Assembly (NCBI GenBank): GCA_934668765.1
Contig: CAKUOH010000010.1
Location: 1-64,000, forward strand
Reading direction: 5' to 3'
From: an uncultured Helicobacteraceae bacterium
GTDB lineage: Bacteria > Campylobacterota > Campylobacteria > Campylobacterales > Helicobacteraceae
Length of the DNA stretch: 64,000 bases
A program made the position numbers and the translations under genes. The notes below the pieces were generated by a model, which was not told the origin of the DNA, did no database searches, and saw only the letters and a program-made list of their open reading frames with translations. Positions 1 to 7,453 of this stretch are shown here, one piece after another (position 1 is the first letter of the stretch; each line of letters begins with the position of its first letter).

Positions 1-160
1 TGTAAAAATTCTTTTGGGCTTTTAAAATCATTAAAAATTTGAAACATTTCACACCTGATACAAAAAATCGCGCAAAAGCAGGGCTAGGCAAAATCTACCA
101 ATCAACCATAACTAATTCTTTTGGCATTTTCTGCATTTTTACTTCCAAAGAATATTCCAC
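1..160. other. Non-coding or unassigned left edge
   Basis: AT-rich sequence at the window edge, downstream of the minus-strand nuclease gene. A 62-codon plus-strand frame crosses it but has no recognisable domain and runs into the nuclease gene on the opposite strand, so I do not call it. No tRNA, hairpin terminator or repeat is evident. Confidence 0.3.
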
Positions 161-631
161 TTATTGCCACACACAATCAAAAAATTCTCTATCGTTCAAA
201 AATCGTTGCGCTCCTGCCTTACAATAAGACGCTGGTAGCACCAAATTCCTATCTACGATAAATCCGTGTGGAAATTCTTGCTCTAATTCAAAATCCACAT
301 TAAACAATAATTTTATAGTTCTAGTTTCAAGCTGAATAAAATATGGGATTCTTATTATTTTATATCCTAACTTTTGATATTCATCATCTTTTTGTTTATC
401 TCTGTATATCACATTCGGGTCTGTGTAGTGCTTTTCGCCGTCAAATTCTATTATAAGCATAAGTTCATCATTGCGATAATCTGGGCGCGTATTTAGATTT
501 GATTTTGGCACTTTTTTATTGCGTATAAAATCTTTTTCAAATATTTTGTGTAAATATTTGCCTAATTTATCTTCTGTGAGATAATTGTCAATGTTAAAAT
601 TTGGTGGGATATAGCTTGACATTTTAACCAT
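161..631 (-). CDS. Vsr/DUF559-like endonuclease-fold protein
   Basis: Predicted protein of 156 residues. The C-terminal half carries the pattern IIEFDGEKHY, then RDKQKDDEYQKLGYKIIRIP, typical of the Vsr/DUF559 branch of PD-(D/E)XK nucleases: an acidic residue in a strand, then a lysine-rich helix and an RIP strand. The open frame extends to 703, but I prefer ATG at 631 (or 622), because its ATG overlaps the stop codon of a small ORF just upstream and gives a natural translationally coupled start. A role in DNA cleavage or repair is inferred from the fold. No methyltransferase partner is adjacent, so a complete restriction-modification system is not shown here. It could be an orphan or horizontally acquired nuclease. 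Confidence 0.6.
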   Translation of the reverse strand: MVKMSSYIPPNFNIDNYLTEDKLGKYLHKIFEKDFIRNKKVPKSNLNTRPDYRNDELMLIIEFDGEKHYTDPNVIYRDKQKDDEYQKLGYKIIRIPYFIQLETRTIKLLFNVDFELEQEFPHGFIVDRNLVLPASYCKAGAQRFLNDREFFDCVWQ

Positions 632-800
632 TTTTGATTTTAGCTTGATTGTTTTGCTTAAATTCTTTCTCAAATGCACTCCATTTTTGAGCATCAATCT
701 CACGCAAAGAATCAGGACTCATAGGATAGACACGAAACAGCTCATCAAGGTAGTTTCGGCTATTTGCTAGTTCTATACTTTGGATAAGAAAATAGTTCAT
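624..800 (-). CDS. Small conserved-looking protein, coupled to nuclease
   Basis: A 58-residue ORF starting MNYFLIQSIELANSRNYLDE and ending ...QAKIKNG. An AAGGAAT ribosome-binding site lies a few bases before the ATG at 800. Its stop at 624 overlaps the ATG of the following nuclease gene, the geometry of a translationally coupled pair. I recognise no domain. The good start site and the overlap argue it is real, and it may be a partner or leader of the nuclease. Alternatively it could be the N-terminal part of a longer gene split from the nuclease frame by a frameshift, since the two frames abut so closely. Confidence 0.5.
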   Translation of the reverse strand: MNYFLIQSIELANSRNYLDELFRVYPMSPDSLREIDAQKWSAFEKEFKQNNQAKIKNG

Positions 801-876
801 TTATATTCCTTAAAAATTTTGCTTATCACAAAATCAAACTGCGATTATAGCAAACTTTGCCTATTTTATTTTATTT

Positions 877-2112
877 TCATAAGGATTTTATCTCAAAGAG
901 TTGCTTTGAGAGTGCGCACCATAGAATGAGTCCGCATAGTGCCACGCTTCCTAAAAAGAGATACGCGCTAAAATAGCCATAATATTGTGCGAAATACCCG
1001 CCTACACCATTGCTTAACGCCCCGCCAAGTCCCCCGCAGGTGAGCGCAAATGCAAACCCTGCGTTGATATGTCCGCTCCCGCGCAAGATAAGTGCGACCA
1101 CTACGGGCAAAATCACCCCGCTTACCCCCGCTCCCACGCCGTCCAAAATCTGCACGACTATCATCGCCCACATACTATCAAAATGTGTTGCCACGCCCCC
1201 GCGAATGATGAGTGCGAAAAAGCAGGCAAAAAAGAGCCAAAAATACACGCTAAATCCCGCGCTTTTTGAGGGATTTTCACACGAATCCACCCTACCTAAA
1301 AGTCGCCCACACATAAACGCCACAAATATCATCACGCCTTGCGCGATAAGAATGGTAGCTGCGGCATAAGCCCCACTTGAATCAATGCCTAGCCTTTGTG
1401 CCCTTTGGCTTAGCAATGGGAGCATTGCGGCGTTGCTAAGGTGGAAGCAAAACATTATCGTGCTTAAAAATAGCACGCGTTTATCGGTAAATAGTGCAAT
1501 TAAGCGCGTGGGCTTAGCTTCAAAAGTCGCTTTGCTGTGAATCTCGCCCCGCGCAGTGAAATCATTGATAGATTCTCGTTTTATGAGTGTCAAAACCACG
1601 AGCGAAACTCCCCCAAGCACCGCCGTAATCGCAAACACGCTCACAATACCAAAATACAGCGCGAGACAAAAGCTAAGTGCTGCACCAAATGCTGTCCCTG
1701 CGTGTTTATAAGCTTCATTTCGCGCCGTTTGTAGCGGATAGTCGCGCACACCGACAATGCCAAGCGTGAGTGCCGCAAACGCAGGAGCTAAAAACACCCC
1801 ACTAAGCGCGACTAGCCCTTGTGCGATAAGTGTGAAAACAAATGAGGGAAAGAGGTAATTAAGTGTGCAAAATGCAATGATTAGCACGATAAATGCGCCT
1901 ACAAGCTCTTTTTTGCGCGTGGTTTTATCCACCAAAATCCCGCAAGGCACGCCAAGTGATAACGCGATAATGTGTGAAATCGTGCTAATGTAGCCGATTT
2001 GAGATTCACCAAAGCCATTTTGGAGTAAAAACACGCCCAAAAATGGTCCCAAACCATCGCGCACATCAGCGACAAAGAAATTGAGCCACGCTAAAAGATT
2101 GTGAGGATTCAT
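877..2112 (-). CDS. MFS transporter
   Basis: Integral membrane protein of about 411 residues with roughly 12 hydrophobic segments, of the major facilitator superfamily. The N-terminal half has the MFS loop 2-3 style segment (GVPCGILVDKTTRKKELVGA) after TM2, and glycine-rich helices follow. I chose the ATG at 2112 (MNPHNLLAWLNF) over the upstream ATG at 2160, because TM1 follows at once and the extra 16 residues look like read-through of intergenic sequence. The central loop (ESINDFTARGEIHSKATFEAK) separates two six-helix halves. The substrate cannot be told from sequence. It is probably co-transcribed with the periplasmic protein gene just upstream. Confidence 0.85.
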   Translation of the reverse strand: MNPHNLLAWLNFFVADVRDGLGPFLGVFLLQNGFGESQIGYISTISHIIALSLGVPCGILVDKTTRKKELVGAFIVLIIAFCTLNYLFPSFVFTLIAQGLVALSGVFLAPAFAALTLGIVGVRDYPLQTARNEAYKHAGTAFGAALSFCLALYFGIVSVFAITAVLGGVSLVVLTLIKRESINDFTARGEIHSKATFEAKPTRLIALFTDKRVLFLSTIMFCFHLSNAAMLPLLSQRAQRLGIDSSGAYAAATILIAQGVMIFVAFMCGRLLGRVDSCENPSKSAGFSVYFWLFFACFFALIIRGGVATHFDSMWAMIVVQILDGVGAGVSGVILPVVVALILRGSGHINAGFAFALTCGGLGGALSNGVGGYFAQYYGYFSAYLFLGSVALCGLILWCALSKQLFEIKSL

Positions 2113-2178
2113 AGTCAAAAGTCGCTTAAAATGCGTGGATTTTGCATAGATTTGTGCCAAAAATCCACGCGATTCGTG

Positions 2179-2628
2179 CTATTTGCGCAGTTCATTATAG
2201 ATTTTCTCGTTTGTTTTTAGTTCCTCTTTGTCGTGCAAATTGCGCTCATTTAGGCGATTTGCAGTAATTGATTGCTCGATTTTGTAGAGTTGATTTAGCA
2301 GATTTTGCTTCTCATCGCCCTGTGCGTGATAGATTCGCACTTGCAAGATTTTCTTTTCTAACTCTAATTTCTCGCGCTCATCGCGGAATTTCTGTGTAGC
2401 TTTGTGTAAATCATTGCGTGATTTTGCTTCGATTTGCAGGGCTTTGATTTGAGAATCTACACTTGCATTTGCAAAAATTTCGGGCGCAATCCCCTTTATA
2501 TGTGGCAATTCTGCGCCTAATGGGGCGAATCCTGCTTCGTGCGGTGGGCGCGAATCGTGTGGTTTAGCAGTCGCGCTTACGGCAATAATCGCGCCAAAAA
2601 GTAGCGCAGTAGCGATAAAATGTCTCAT
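2179..2628 (-). CDS. Periplasmic coiled-coil protein (Spy/CpxP-like?)
   Basis: 149 residues. Residues 1-21 form a clear Sec signal peptide (hydrophobic core LLFGAIIAVSA, likely cut near TAKP). From about residue 60 the chain is rich in charged helix with coiled-coil character (KFRDEREKLELEKKILQ), resembling small periplasmic Spy/CpxP or heavy-metal-sensor helical proteins, though no LTxxQ motif is seen. The start has a TCCTTT complement (AAAGGA) just upstream. It is transcribed toward the MFS transporter gene with 66 bp between them. Function is not established; a periplasmic chaperone or stress role is only a guess. Confidence 0.7.
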   Translation of the reverse strand: MRHFIATALLFGAIIAVSATAKPHDSRPPHEAGFAPLGAELPHIKGIAPEIFANASVDSQIKALQIEAKSRNDLHKATQKFRDEREKLELEKKILQVRIYHAQGDEKQNLLNQLYKIEQSITANRLNERNLHDKEELKTNEKIYNELRK

Positions 2629-2639
2629 TTTTTGTCCTT

Positions 2640-2915
2640 TGTATTGAAATAAAGCGCGATTGTAGCAAAAATTTGCTGTTAGATTTGGCTTTTGATTTGC
2701 GCATTCTCTAATTCATACAGATTTTGAATAAGCGCATTTTAATTAGCAAAATTTATAAATTTTTAGTCCAAATTTTTCCCTATTTTACATAATAGTCCTA
2801 AAAAATATATTATATTATAAAAAAATCCCTACTTGATTTTATGATATTACTTTTATTATAATTCCGCCACGCTAACGCAAAAATTTCGTTAGCGAAATCA
2901 AATAAAATAAAGGAG
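2640..2915. promoter_or_regulatory. Divergent intergenic promoter region
   Basis: About 290 bp between divergently transcribed genes. It is very AT-rich, with an A/T run near 2800-2860 containing TATATTATATTATAA-like boxes suited to -10 elements in both directions, followed by AAGGAG before the ATG at 2921. No coding frame or structured repeat is seen. The promoter call rests on composition and position only. Confidence 0.35.
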
Positions 2916-2920
2916 TAAAA

Positions 2921-3559
2921 ATGAACATAGCAGTTTTAGCAGCCACAGGCAAGGCAGGGCGACTAATCACACTAGAGGCTTTGAATCGCGGACATAGCGT
3001 AAGTGCATTTGTGCGTGATAGCGGCAAGGCAAAGGATTTAGCAAACAATGGCGCGAAAGTCATTCACAAGGACATTTTCGCACTTGAATCAAAGGACTTG
3101 GCGGGATTTGATGTCGTTATTGACGCCTTTGGCGAGTGGAAAGATTTTAGCCTGTATAAAAAACACGGGGAGCATTTGGCAAAAATTTTGGCGGGGAGCA
3201 AGGCACGATTGCTTGTAGTGGGCGGTGCTGGAAGCTACTATATGGACAAAAGCCACGCTACGCGCCTAATGGATGCGCCAACTTTCCCTAGCGCATATAA
3301 AGGCGTGGCAAATGCTCACGCGGAGCTTTTGGGATTACTGCGGGAGCAAAATGAGCTAAATTTTGTGTATGTAAGCCCACCTGCAGAATTTATCGCAGAC
3401 GCGCCCAAAAGTGGCAAATACAAAATCATCGGCGAAGAGTTTGAAGTAAATGCCAAAGGCGAATCTAAAGGTAGCTATGCGGATTACGCAAGTGCAATGA
3501 TAGACATCGCCCAAGATTTAAATATAAACAAAGTGCGTGTGGGCGTGATAGGGCTATAA
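2921..3559 (+). CDS. NmrA/YwnB-like NAD(P)-binding reductase
   Basis: 212 residues with an N-terminal Rossmann nucleotide-binding motif (AATGKAGRLITLEALNRGH, residues about 7-25), followed by FVRDSGKAKDL, the usual arrangement of NAD(P)H-binding proteins of the atypical short-chain dehydrogenase/NmrA group (YwnB-like, sometimes annotated NADH-flavin reductase). GGAGSYYMD near residue 107 and the YVSPPAEF segment near 150 also match this group. Cytoplasmic. An AAGGAG site sits 7 bases before the ATG. It stands alone: the next gene starts 385 bp downstream, past a hairpin repeat. The physiological substrate is unknown. Confidence 0.8.
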   Translation: MNIAVLAATGKAGRLITLEALNRGHSVSAFVRDSGKAKDLANNGAKVIHKDIFALESKDLAGFDVVIDAFGEWKDFSLYKKHGEHLAKILAGSKARLLVVGGAGSYYMDKSHATRLMDAPTFPSAYKGVANAHAELLGLLREQNELNFVYVSPPAEFIADAPKSGKYKIIGEEFEVNAKGESKGSYADYASAMIDIAQDLNINKVRVGVIGL

Positions 3560-3601
3560 GCGTGATTATTTTTGGCGCGTTTGCTTAAATTTTGTGTCTT
3601 T

Positions 3602-3765
3602 GGTATGCGATTTCGCACTTATAAAAATTTTAATGGGCGTTAGCAGACTCCAAGTCTAGTCTCACGCCCAAAAATTTTTATACAAACAAAACAAGGCAAA
3701 ACCGAAACTTCTTTATCCATACCGCCATTACTTCGATTGTGATTTGCATTGCGAATCAGGCGTAA
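3602..3765. repeat. Dispersed hairpin repeat, copy 1
   Basis: This lies in the 385 bp gap between the reductase and the AAA ATPase genes. It begins GGTATGCGATTTCGCACTT, has a long A/T-plus-G inverted repeat (arms 3620-3639 and 3665-3682), and a loop containing CAGACTCCAAGTCTAGTCTC. It ends with ACCGCCATTACTTCGATTG (about 3721-3739). The same order of blocks occurs at 46162-46280, and the outer blocks alone at 52371-52415. The upstream arm has an extra bulge (AAT) relative to the downstream arm. It may act as a terminator for the preceding gene. The rest of the gap to 3944 shows no coding frame. Confidence 0.75.
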
Positions 3766-3944
3766 ATCTAATACGATTATGTGAATCAAGCGCGAATTTA
3801 AAGCTCATTATTAAAACTTAAAATACGCTTTCCTTATCACAGCCACCAAACCACTCATCACCAAATCACATTAAGGAATCTTTTTTGCTTACAAATCCAA
3901 AAATTTGCCAAAATTTGCAAGATTTATGAATATTAAGGACGGAG

Positions 3945-4757
3945 ATGAATCCATTTAGCGAGGCGAAAAATGTATTTTTAGAAAAAGTCGATACGATGGA
4001 TTATATCGATTTAGACATCAATATTTCTGCGCGTCATCGCATTGAGCTGTTAATCGCTAAAGTCCCATTTCAAATTGTCATTCTCACAGGCAAACCCGGC
4101 GTTGGCAAAAGTTACCTTATAAAGCAGCTTGAACAAAGCGTCCCCACAGATAGACTACATATACAGCTTTTTCCGTTTTTATCGCTAAATGGCTTTTTGG
4201 CGCAGTTGCATTTGAAGTTTTTGCCACGAATCAAGATTCACAAAAATATGACGAGAGATGAGTTTTTCAAAAGCTTTAGCGAGAATCTAAAACGCGAGGA
4301 ATTAAGCCCTACGATTATTATTGATGAGGTGCAGCTTTATGGCGACAAGGAATTAGAAGTCATTAGAATGCTTAGCGATTGTCGCGTGTTTCGATTCATA
4401 CTTGTAACCCACGCATTAAAGCACAAGGAAGTTCTAAATGAGAGCTATTTCACTTCGCGGATTTGGGATAAGGTGGTGATAAGAGAGCTTGATATACAAA
4501 ATATCCGCCTTTTTGTAACGCAAAAGCTAAACAAGGCAAATATGGGCGCGGTGGCGCGACTTTTTAAGGAATGGCAATATAAGTTTATTTATAAGCAGAC
4601 GCAGGGGAATCTGCGCTTGATTACAAGAATGTGCTTTTTGCTTTTTGACTTGTGTGAGCATTATTACAGCGTAGAGCCGACACTTTTTAATAAGGGAGAG
4701 ATTCCAAAAAAGATTATGGAGATGTCAGCCATAGAATTAGGGAGTTTAGATGTGTAG
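3945..4757 (+). CDS. AAA ATPase, ExeA/GspA-like
   Basis: 270 residues. Walker A is GKPGVGKS near residues 49-56, Walker B is TIIIDEVQL near 125-133, and a later segment (RFILVTHA) fits sensor 1. The overall layout (short N-terminus, P-loop domain, then a helical C-terminal part with QGNLRLITRMC) resembles the ExeA/GspA and transposition-helper group of AAA ATPases. No peptidoglycan-binding domain is fused. Instead the next gene, overlapping it by 8 bases, encodes a membrane-anchored SH3 protein, so the pair may together do what ExeA does alone: couple ATP hydrolysis to a cell-wall-contacting partner. That link is inference. AAGGACGGAG precedes the ATG. Confidence 0.7.
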   Translation: MNPFSEAKNVFLEKVDTMDYIDLDINISARHRIELLIAKVPFQIVILTGKPGVGKSYLIKQLEQSVPTDRLHIQLFPFLSLNGFLAQLHLKFLPRIKIHKNMTRDEFFKSFSENLKREELSPTIIIDEVQLYGDKELEVIRMLSDCRVFRFILVTHALKHKEVLNESYFTSRIWDKVVIRELDIQNIRLFVTQKLNKANMGAVARLFKEWQYKFIYKQTQGNLRLITRMCFLLFDLCEHYYSVEPTLFNKGEIPKKIMEMSAIELGSLDV

Positions 4758-5295
4758 GCAAATGAGAGGAAAAATTAGGTTGCTTTTTAGCTATTTAAGC
4801 GTTTTAGTTATTGGTATTTTGATTTATCTAGTCGTGCTTTTTGTCGCGGATAAGCACAGAAAAGACAAGGAAATGATAGCGGATTCAAGCTCAAATCCGC
4901 CCACAATCGCACCTGAAAATAATAGCGCGAATCTTGAATCGCCCGTCATTACAAGCGATTCAAAGAGTGAACCTATTAGCGAATCGCCAAGCGTGGCGGA
5001 TAAGGAATCACTCAATGAATTGCCAAATGAAATCAATGTCTCGCTAGATAGCATTGAAAAGCCCATTAGCTCAAATTATTCGCCTAGTGTGCTGCCAAAT
5101 ACAAAGGGATTCCCACGCAGTTTTGTGGTAAATACGAAAATTTTACGGATTCGCGCAGAGCCAAGCACGGATTCGGCGATAATTAAATATTTTAAATATG
5201 GCGCAATCATTCGCATTAGCGGAGTTGAAGGCAAATGGGCGCAGTTAGAAAACGGCGGGTGGGCGTATTTACCGCTTTTAAGAGAGCGCGAATAG
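4750..5295 (+). CDS. Membrane-anchored SH3-domain protein
   Basis: 181 residues (177 if the second in-frame ATG at 4762 is used). There is one N-terminal membrane helix (about residues 10-32), then a Ser/Pro/Asn/Glu-rich flexible linker (about 40-115), then a C-terminal bacterial SH3 domain (about 122-178) with the pattern LRIRAEPSTDSAIIKYFKYG, GKWAQL, GWAYLPLL. Bacterial SH3 domains commonly bind peptidoglycan, so the domain is predicted to be periplasmic. The start overlaps the AAA ATPase stop, suggesting translational coupling. From memory, H. pylori also carries a similar SH3 protein next to aroE. The membrane-spanning layout makes it a plausible transducer between the cytoplasmic ATPase and the wall. 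Confidence 0.75.
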   Translation: MCRQMRGKIRLLFSYLSVLVIGILIYLVVLFVADKHRKDKEMIADSSSNPPTIAPENNSANLESPVITSDSKSEPISESPSVADKESLNELPNEINVSLDSIEKPISSNYSPSVLPNTKGFPRSFVVNTKILRIRAEPSTDSAIIKYFKYGAIIRISGVEGKWAQLENGGWAYLPLLRERE

Positions 5296-5334
5296 CTTTG
5301 TATGCGGACACTGCAAATCTAAAAGGTGCGCGAA

Positions 5335-6159
5335 ATGAAGCTATATGCCGTATTTGGCAATCCTATTGCCCACTCCAAATCGCCGTATTTGCATAATTTT
5401 ACATTTCACAATCTCGGCATTGACGCAAGGTATGTGCGAATCTTGCTAGAATCCACCATAAATGCGCGTGATTTTAGGGAGAAATTTTTTGCATACAGTT
5501 TAAGCGGGGCAAATATTACGATTCCATTTAAGGAAATCGCGATAGATTCGTGTGATGAGATTGTTGGAATCGCGCAAAAAATCGGCGCAATCAATACCAT
5601 CGTTCGGCGTGGAGAGCGACTTTTTGGATATAACACAGATGCGATGGGCTTTTATCGCAATATCGAGCGCGAAAAGTTACAAACCGCGCTAATTATCGGT
5701 GCTGGTGGCAGTGCAAGGGCTATTGCCTTTATCTTAAAAGAGCGCGGGATTTGCGTGGAAATTATCAATCGCAGCGAAAATCGGCTAGATTTTTTTAGGA
5801 AAAATGGCTTTGAATGCGCTAGTTTTGATGAATTTAGTGCGAATCTCGGTGGCGAATCGCAATATGATTTGATTGTAAATACAACTTCATCATCGATAAA
5901 TGGCGAATTGCCTTTGGATTCGGCGATTTTGGCGGAGCTTTTTGATGGTGCGAAAATCGCCTTTGACTTAATGTATGGCAAAAAATGTCCCTTTTTAGAA
6001 CTTGCCAAAAAATGTGGCAAGATTCGTGGCAAAAAGCACAAGATTCAAACCATTGATGGCGCAAAAATGTTACTTTATCAAGCCATCGAAGCATCAAGTT
6101 TATTTTTAAACAAACCATATAAAACTATCGAAAAGGCAATGTCTAAAGCGTGGGCTTAA
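5335..6159 (+). CDS. aroE: Shikimate dehydrogenase
   Basis: Catalyses NADPH-dependent reduction of 3-dehydroshikimate to shikimate in aromatic amino-acid synthesis. From the ATG at 5335 the 274-residue product shows the substrate-binding start VFGNPIAHSKSP (SxS motif at about 14-16), NITIPFK with the catalytic lysine near 65, NTDAMGF near 101, the NADP-binding GAGGSARAIAF near 122 and the NRSENR adenine-phosphate loop. The C-terminal DGAKMLLYQA also fits. A GTG nine bases upstream (5326) is in frame, but AAAAGG at 5321-5326 is correctly spaced only for the ATG. Forty bases separate it from the SH3 gene, with which it probably shares a transcript. Confidence 0.95.
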   Translation: MKLYAVFGNPIAHSKSPYLHNFTFHNLGIDARYVRILLESTINARDFREKFFAYSLSGANITIPFKEIAIDSCDEIVGIAQKIGAINTIVRRGERLFGYNTDAMGFYRNIEREKLQTALIIGAGGSARAIAFILKERGICVEIINRSENRLDFFRKNGFECASFDEFSANLGGESQYDLIVNTTSSSINGELPLDSAILAELFDGAKIAFDLMYGKKCPFLELAKKCGKIRGKKHKIQTIDGAKMLLYQAIEASSLFLNKPYKTIEKAMSKAWA

Positions 6160-6262
6160 TAAAAAGCAGTGGCAAAATATTAAAGTTGTGATTCTATCAT
6201 AAATTTTTGCTACAATGTCGCGCGAAATTTTACAAAGGAAAATCCAAATAAAAGGCGACATT

Positions 6263-6931
6263 ATGGCAATATTAGATTTTTTTACCACTGCATTAAGCAA
6301 TATAAATGTCATTTTTTATCTCATCGCTTACCTTGTGGGCGCGATTCCTTTTGGCTACATTATCGTAAAATGGGGCTATAAAATCGACTTGCTAAATATC
6401 GGCAGTGGCTCTATCGGAGCTACAAATGTCTATCGTGCGCTAAAAGACATCACGCCCCGTGCGAAATATATGTCGATTTTGACGATTTTGCTTGATTCGA
6501 CAAAGGGGCTAATTGTCGTGCTGGTGGCAAAGCTGTGTGGATTAAGCTTTGAAACGCAATGGGCGGTGGCGATTCTCTCTGTGCTAGGACATTGTTTTAG
6601 CCCGTATTTGGGCTTTAATGGTGGCAAGGGTGTGGCGACAACCATCGGTGCAGTGATTTTGCTTGTGCCATTTGAGGGGGCAATCGGGCTTTTGGCGTGG
6701 TTTGTCATCGGCAAGGTTTTCAAGGTTAGCTCACTATCATCGCTAATTGGCGTAAGCGTGGGGATTTTGACAACTTTTATCACGCCATATATGGACTTGC
6801 CACCTAGCATTTCAATAATGGCACAAATCGGCACACACACGCCTATGGTGCTTTTGCTGATATTGATAATCTACACGCATATTCCAAATATTGTGCGACT
6901 AATCAAGCACGAAGAGGGCAAGATTTTATAA
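6263..6931 (+). CDS. plsY: Acyl-phosphate:glycerol-3-phosphate acyltransferase
   Basis: Integral membrane enzyme making lysophosphatidic acid from acyl-phosphate and glycerol-3-phosphate. The 222-residue product has the three PlsY signatures: GSGSIGATNVYRAL (about residues 40-53), GHCFSPYLGFNGGKGVATT (about 100-120) and the later cytoplasmic HEEG tail after about five membrane helices. The open frame begins at 6215, but ATG 6263 (MAILDFFTTAL) immediately precedes the first hydrophobic helix. folB follows with its ATG directly after the stop. From memory the plsY-folB order is also found in H. pylori. Confidence 0.93.
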   Translation: MAILDFFTTALSNINVIFYLIAYLVGAIPFGYIIVKWGYKIDLLNIGSGSIGATNVYRALKDITPRAKYMSILTILLDSTKGLIVVLVAKLCGLSFETQWAVAILSVLGHCFSPYLGFNGGKGVATTIGAVILLVPFEGAIGLLAWFVIGKVFKVSSLSSLIGVSVGILTTFITPYMDLPPSISIMAQIGTHTPMVLLLILIIYTHIPNIVRLIKHEEGKIL

Positions 6932-7453
6932 ATGCGTTTTGAGATTTGCTTGGAGCGATTGAAAGTGAGTGCGATTATAGGAATCTTGCCAAATGAGCGG
7001 ACAAAAGCGCAGGATTTGGAGGTGGATTTGGCGTTAAAATATGAAGTGGATTTGTGTGAATTTGCCCACCCCTTGCGCCACCCTAGCACAAGGGAGGGGG
7101 AATGCTTGGAGAATCTCTCCGCAAGGGATGGGGGAATAGTGGATTACGCCACTTTGCGTGAAATTATTTTGACAACCTTTAAAAACAATCAATTTTTGTA
7201 TTTAGAAAATGCGCTAGTAGCGATTCAAAGCACGATACTTGCGCAATTTTCGCAAATAATCGCGCTTGATTTGGCAATAAAAAAACTACATATTTTTAGC
7301 GATTGTGCTCCAAAAGTTTGCTTAAAGTGGGCAAAAGTAGATTGCCACGATTTTGCTTTGCAAAATCTCGCAATGACAAATCAACGCATACTTCGTCATT
7401 GCGTGGGCAAATCGCAGATTCGCACAAAGCAATCCAAAGTGGGCAAAAAATGA
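6932..7453 (+). CDS. folB: Dihydroneopterin aldolase with repeat-derived insertions
   Basis: Folate-pathway aldolase converting dihydroneopterin to 6-hydroxymethyl-dihydropterin and glycolaldehyde. The 173-residue frame is long for FolB (usually about 110-125). The core is recognisable: LERLKVSAIIGILPNER (about 6-22), Q-DLEVDLAL, VDYATLRE and YLENALVAI. Two extra segments come from palindromic DNA repeats: residues about 45-69 from a GC-rich element (7064-7137), and the tail from about residue 136 from a pair of REP-like elements (7338-7440). Both keep the frame open. The ATGA at 7450-7453 overlaps the mlaE start. The first insertion sits between conserved strands, so activity should be tested, not assumed. 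Confidence 0.85.
   Translation: MRFEICLERLKVSAIIGILPNERTKAQDLEVDLALKYEVDLCEFAHPLRHPSTREGECLENLSARDGGIVDYATLREIILTTFKNNQFLYLENALVAIQSTILAQFSQIIALDLAIKKLHIFSDCAPKVCLKWAKVDCHDFALQNLAMTNQRILRHCVGKSQIRTKQSKVGKK
7064..7137. repeat. GC-rich palindromic element inside folB
   Basis: Degenerate copy of the CCCCTCC-CTTGCGG-GAGGGG family. It has CCCACCCC, then AAGGGAGGGGG and CTCTCCGCAAGGGATGGGGG in a two-hairpin layout like the copies at 15041-15119 and 23024-23103. It is read through in frame as part of FolB (about residues 45-69) and is far more GC-rich than the flanking gene. Confidence 0.7.
7338..7440. repeat. REP-like element pair at the folB 3' end
   Basis: Two half-elements in inverted arrangement: ATTGCCACGATTTTGC...AAATCTCGCAATGACA (7341-7378) and GTCATTGCG...AAAGCAATCC (about 7395-7436). 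The pair supplies the last ~35 codons of folB and ends just before the mlaE start. It matches the pair inside mlaF at 8801-8890. Confidence 0.75.

Noticed and set aside
39-227. 62-residue plus-strand ORF at the left edge
   Set aside because: No ribosome-binding site or domain, and it overlaps the nuclease gene on the other strand.
3602-3765. Riboswitch upstream of the AAA ATPase gene
   Set aside because: The same hairpin occurs at 46162 between convergent genes, so it is a dispersed repeat rather than a leader tied to this gene.
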